Below are positions 61,167 through 64,000 of a DNA stretch of 64,000 nt, one piece after another. The notes beneath the pieces were generated by a model. It was given only the letters and a program-made list of their open reading frames with translations. It did no database searches and was not told the origin of the DNA. The stretch is taken from contig CM043949.1 in NCBI GenBank assembly GCA_014529385.2, positions 114,519,477-114,583,476 on the forward strand. Reading direction: 5' to 3'. Every line of letters begins with the position of its first letter. Positions within the stretch are counted from its first letter, which is position 1. This DNA is from Adiantum capillus-veneris (taxonomy: Eukaryota; Streptophyta; Polypodiopsida; Polypodiales; Pteridaceae). The translations under genes were made by a program, and so were the position numbers.

Positions 61167-61446
61167 ACGTAAAATGGAGGGAGAATGAGGTTTGAAAGCC
61201 TTTCATAAAGGTAGTGGATATCTTTTGATGAAGGGAGAGAGCTAGCCATCAATCAATAGTCAAGTTTCATGAACTTGACAGCTACTAACACTGGGCCCTA
61301 CTTTGTGAAACCAGGAAGTTACCTTACAAAAATGGGACAAACATCAATATTTGAAAATGTTTTCTTTCACTTTTGTGTTGATTTCCATGTATTCTACGTT
61401 ACGTAAGGTTGCTGCTCATTGGCTACACCTTCTTTTCTCTCTCTTC
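61167..61446. other. Right subterminal region of the 12.7 kb element
   Basis: No gene recognised. It runs from the block D start to the right terminal repeat. It does not share obvious repeats with the left subterminal region (48798-49056). Confidence 0.4.
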
Positions 61447-61483
61447 AATAAGGCCCTCCAAATGACCTCCAATATTTCCTAAT
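61447..61483 (-). repeat. Right terminal inverted repeat of the 12.7 kb element
   Basis: Inverse of 48761-48797 with three mismatches. The next base begins Ty3 integrase sequence again. Confidence 0.85.
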
Positions 61484-63505
61484 GCTACAAGAGGTAAGTA
61501 CTTTTCCCATTGTGAGTGTTGATCTACTTTGGTAACATAAGTCTTGAGTAGATCGAGTATTGTAAGATTGGCTCACTTTGGCAATCCGTTTGTGGGTGAT
61601 AGGCTGAAGAGAAATTCAATCTTGTTCCTAGATTTTCAAAGAGACCTTTCCAAAAATTACTGGTCATTCTAGGAACTTTATTTGACATGATGGATGTTGG
61701 TAATCCATGGTGTTTGAAAATCTGTGATATGAAAAAAGTTGCCATTTGGTGTGCCTTAATAGTCTTTTTGATAGGAATAAAGTGTGCTTGCTTGTTAAAC
61801 CTGTCGACTATTGTCCATATTCTCGTATTCCCATGGATAGACTTGGGAAATCCAAAGATAAAATCCATGGATATACTCTCCCATGGTGAACTTGAGATAG
61901 GCAATGGCTGGAATAATCCAGGTTGCTTCCCTCTATCATACTTGGTCTTTTGGCATACTACACATTTTGAAACATACTCTTGTATGTCCACTTTCATGTT
62001 AGGCCAATAGAAATATGTCTCTATTCCTCGAAGAGTAGGTTGAATACCTCTATGACCCGCATAAGGAGGAGCATGGGATTCATACATAAATTTCTCACGA
62101 AGTGAATGGGTAACACATAGCCTATTTCCGTTGGAGAAGATAACCATTCTGCAAGGTAAATGGTTCCTCGTTCTTCCCCAAAGCAAGGTCTGACATTATG
62201 TCTCTAAAGTTAGGGTCAGTAGCATACTCATTTATCATAGAGGATAGATCATTGTGAGTAGCTATAGACATCACATTAACTTTTGGTCGTCGTGAAAGTG
62301 CATCGGCAACTTGATTGTGCTTACTAGCAATATGAGCAATATGCTTCCACATGTTTAGGGCATGTAGAAAAACAAAATTTCTTTCTCATAAATTCCCAAG
62401 ACTCATTCATTGGTATTGAGCCTTTGGCTCTCATACGCTATGGCATGCCCTTCTTGAAGCAAAACTGCACCAGGGCAATCACCACAATCATCGCATTGGA
62501 CCTCAAATGGATTTGAGAGATCCGGAAGCATGAGGACTAGTCGGGAGGTAAGATTTTCTTTGAGCTTATCAAAAGCAATTTGCTCCTTAGCAATCCATGT
62601 ATATTTAACGTTCTTCTTATTTAAGTCATGTAGTGATCCTGCTATTTGAGAGAATTTTTCTATGAAGCGTCTATAGTATGTGCACATACCAATAAAGCTT
62701 CTTAGCTCATGTAGATTCCTTGGATTAGTCCATGCTTTTATTACCTCTAACTTTTATGGATCCATATGGATACCATCTTGAGAGATAATATGACCTAGGT
62801 ATTGAATCTTTTGAAGGGAAAATTCTCTTTTCTTTTCGTTGAGAAAAAGCTTGTTCTCCCTCATTGCTTGAAAAATCACTTTGATATGTTTCTTATGTTC
62901 CTCCAAAGACTTGGAGTAGATGATATCATCAAAGAACACTCAGTGAATTTGTGGTAAGGTCTAAAAATTTCTCCATTGGACGATTGAACGTAGCTGGTGC
63001 ATTAGTCAAGCCAAAAGGCATGGCTAGATATTCATAAAGACCAAACATTGTGAGAAACGCGCTCTTTAGGATATCTTCATCCACTATCCTTATTTGATGA
63101 TAGCCACTTCTAAGGTCAATCCTACTGAAGTAGGTAGAGACTTGTAGCTTATCAAACAGATCTTCTGCCCGAGGCACTGGAAATCAGTTTTTGATTAGTG
63201 ATATGGTTTAGTGCTCGATAGTCCACCCACATATCGTATGTACCATCTTTCTTTTGCACTAATAAAAGGATTGGAGAACAAAAGGGAGATGAACTAGGCC
63301 TCACCATCCCTTTGTCTACCAATTCCTGTACTTGCCTCATGATCTCCTCTTGTTGAGCTTGTGCGACTCGATAAGAAGGCTTGTTAGGCGGTGAGCTTCC
63401 TGGAACAAGCTCAATGCGATGGTCATCATCCCCTCGTTTTGGAGGTAAGTCCATAGGGATATCATCGATAAACACATATTGAAATCCTTTTAGAAAATTA
63501 GACAA
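61484..63505 (-). pseudogene. Ty3 pol (right half): RT, RNase H, integrase core
   Basis: On the minus strand the frames from right to left read: RT entry with HRIELVPGSSPPNKPSYR and VDKGMVRPSSSPFCSP (63152-63505); [17 protein letters not shown] and [16 protein letters not shown] (62929-63177); DDIIYSKSLEEHKKH (62754-62939); RNase H CDDCGDCPGAVLLQEG (62403-62687); integrase YAGHRGIQPTLRG, CVVCQKTK, DFIFGFPKS and MSNKVPRMTS (61524-62186). The RT and integrase carry several stops. Sequence is close to 42772-44799. It ends at the 12.7 kb element and resumes at 48760. Confidence 0.8.
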
Positions 63506-63533
63506 GTCTAACTCTTTTTGATTCCTACCATTT

Positions 63534-63821
63534 GGGTGAGAGCATGTTAACCTGTCGCGCTTTTTGTGCTAGTTAGCAGTTTCAAGTTAGCACATCTTCA
63601 AAAAGTTGGGTGTTCGGTAAATTTTTTACAAATAATATCAAAATTTGTCGGAGGTTGTACAATTGGATTCCTTGTTTCAAGTGCTTTTTATTGATATATC
63701 ATATGTCATAGATCTTGGAGATGTAGCTCAAGTTATTGTACTAGTTAGCATATGTCAAAATTGTGCTAGTTAGCATTGTCCGGGACATGAAAAAGCATGA
63801 CAAGTTAACATGCTTTCACCC
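63534..63821. mobile_element. MITE-like element, 288 bp, with TIRs
   Basis: The left end reads GGGTGAGAGCATGTTAACCT and the right (opposite strand) GGGTGAAAGCATGTTAACTT, an inverted pair of about 28 bp. The flanks read ATTT on both sides (63530-63533, 63822-63825), a possible 4-bp target duplication. GTGCTAGTTAGCA occurs twice inside in direct orientation. There is no coding frame of note. It lies between the RT and protease parts of the Ty3 element. Confidence 0.6.
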
Positions 63822-63825
63822 ATTT

Positions 63826-64000
63826 ACATTTGATGAAACATTAGGATCTTTTAGAGACTCTTTGTCAAAGATCATGTACGCAGAAACTGAGCTCTTCATT
63901 GATTTATCAAAATCAGGAGGATTTACAAGTGGAATAGTGCAACCACGCTCACTAGCATCTATATACATGTTCTTTCTCTTGTAGGTGAAGTAGATTATCC
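63826..64000 (-). pseudogene. Ty3 protease region continuing beyond the window
   Basis: 63916-64000 matches 8112-8200 of the nested gag-protease element almost base for base, with the same minus-strand orientation. The protease and gag of this Ty3 element therefore continue to the right of the window. Confidence 0.7.

Overview
The window reads as nuclear DNA from a land plant with a large, repeat-rich genome. The evidence is one ALOG/LSH-type plant regulator gene (39281-40012), plant-type CACTA (tnp2 with DUF4218/DUF4216), a Ty3 Tat-lineage element with a second RNase H, Ty1/copia elements, a LINE zf-RVT fragment, a pogo-type element, and many long (GA/CT)n tracts. Species and even the major plant group cannot be fixed from sequence alone. 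Nearly every coding stretch outside the ALOG gene belongs to a transposable element, and most carry stops or frameshifts.

Layout. 1-12443: a decayed Ty3 Tat-lineage retrotransposon (+), with about 1.5-2 kb low-complexity LTRs. Its integrase is split by a nested 2.56 kb gag-protease element (7927-10490) with 5-bp target duplications and, oddly, terminal repeats in inverted orientation. 12444-17000: repeat relics and the 3' half of a copia element (-). 17041-22850: a CACTA transposon (-) whose right end sits inside copia gag/protease sequence (22851-24135, -). 24388-30800: copia leader and gag (+), then a Ty3 pol and LTR (+). 30935-31411: LINE fragment (-). 32484-38189: a pogo/Tc1-mariner-type element with recognisable TIRs and TA flanks, ending about 1.1 kb upstream of the ALOG gene. 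42119-48760 and 61484-64000: Ty3 chromodomain-type elements (-). The second has its integrase interrupted by the most unusual object in the window.

That object is a 12.7 kb DNA element at 48761-61483 with 37-bp inverted termini (34/37 identical). It carries four gene-like blocks in two convergent pairs: A (+, 49057-51696, candidate transposase), B (-, 54361-51841, unknown acidic protein), C (+, 56780-59556) and D (-, 61166-59788, unknown). Block C starts with a histone H3-like domain: an H3-type tail (ARTKATARK), then REIRKGQK, LPFQRAVRQI, and the rest of the histone fold after a frameshift. It is followed by a Ulp1/C48-type SUMO-protease-like domain and an NLI-interacting-factor (FCP/SCP-like HAD) domain. 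The central intergenic region holds six inverted-repeat hairpins sharing the arm GTGGATCACGRCGCG, interleaved with long (GA)n arrays. I do not recognise this combination as a described transposon family. All four blocks look degraded, so this copy is probably not autonomous.

The only likely functional host gene is the ALOG gene. The rest is best read as a stack of nested insertions, and the continuity of host reading frames across the insertions gives their order.
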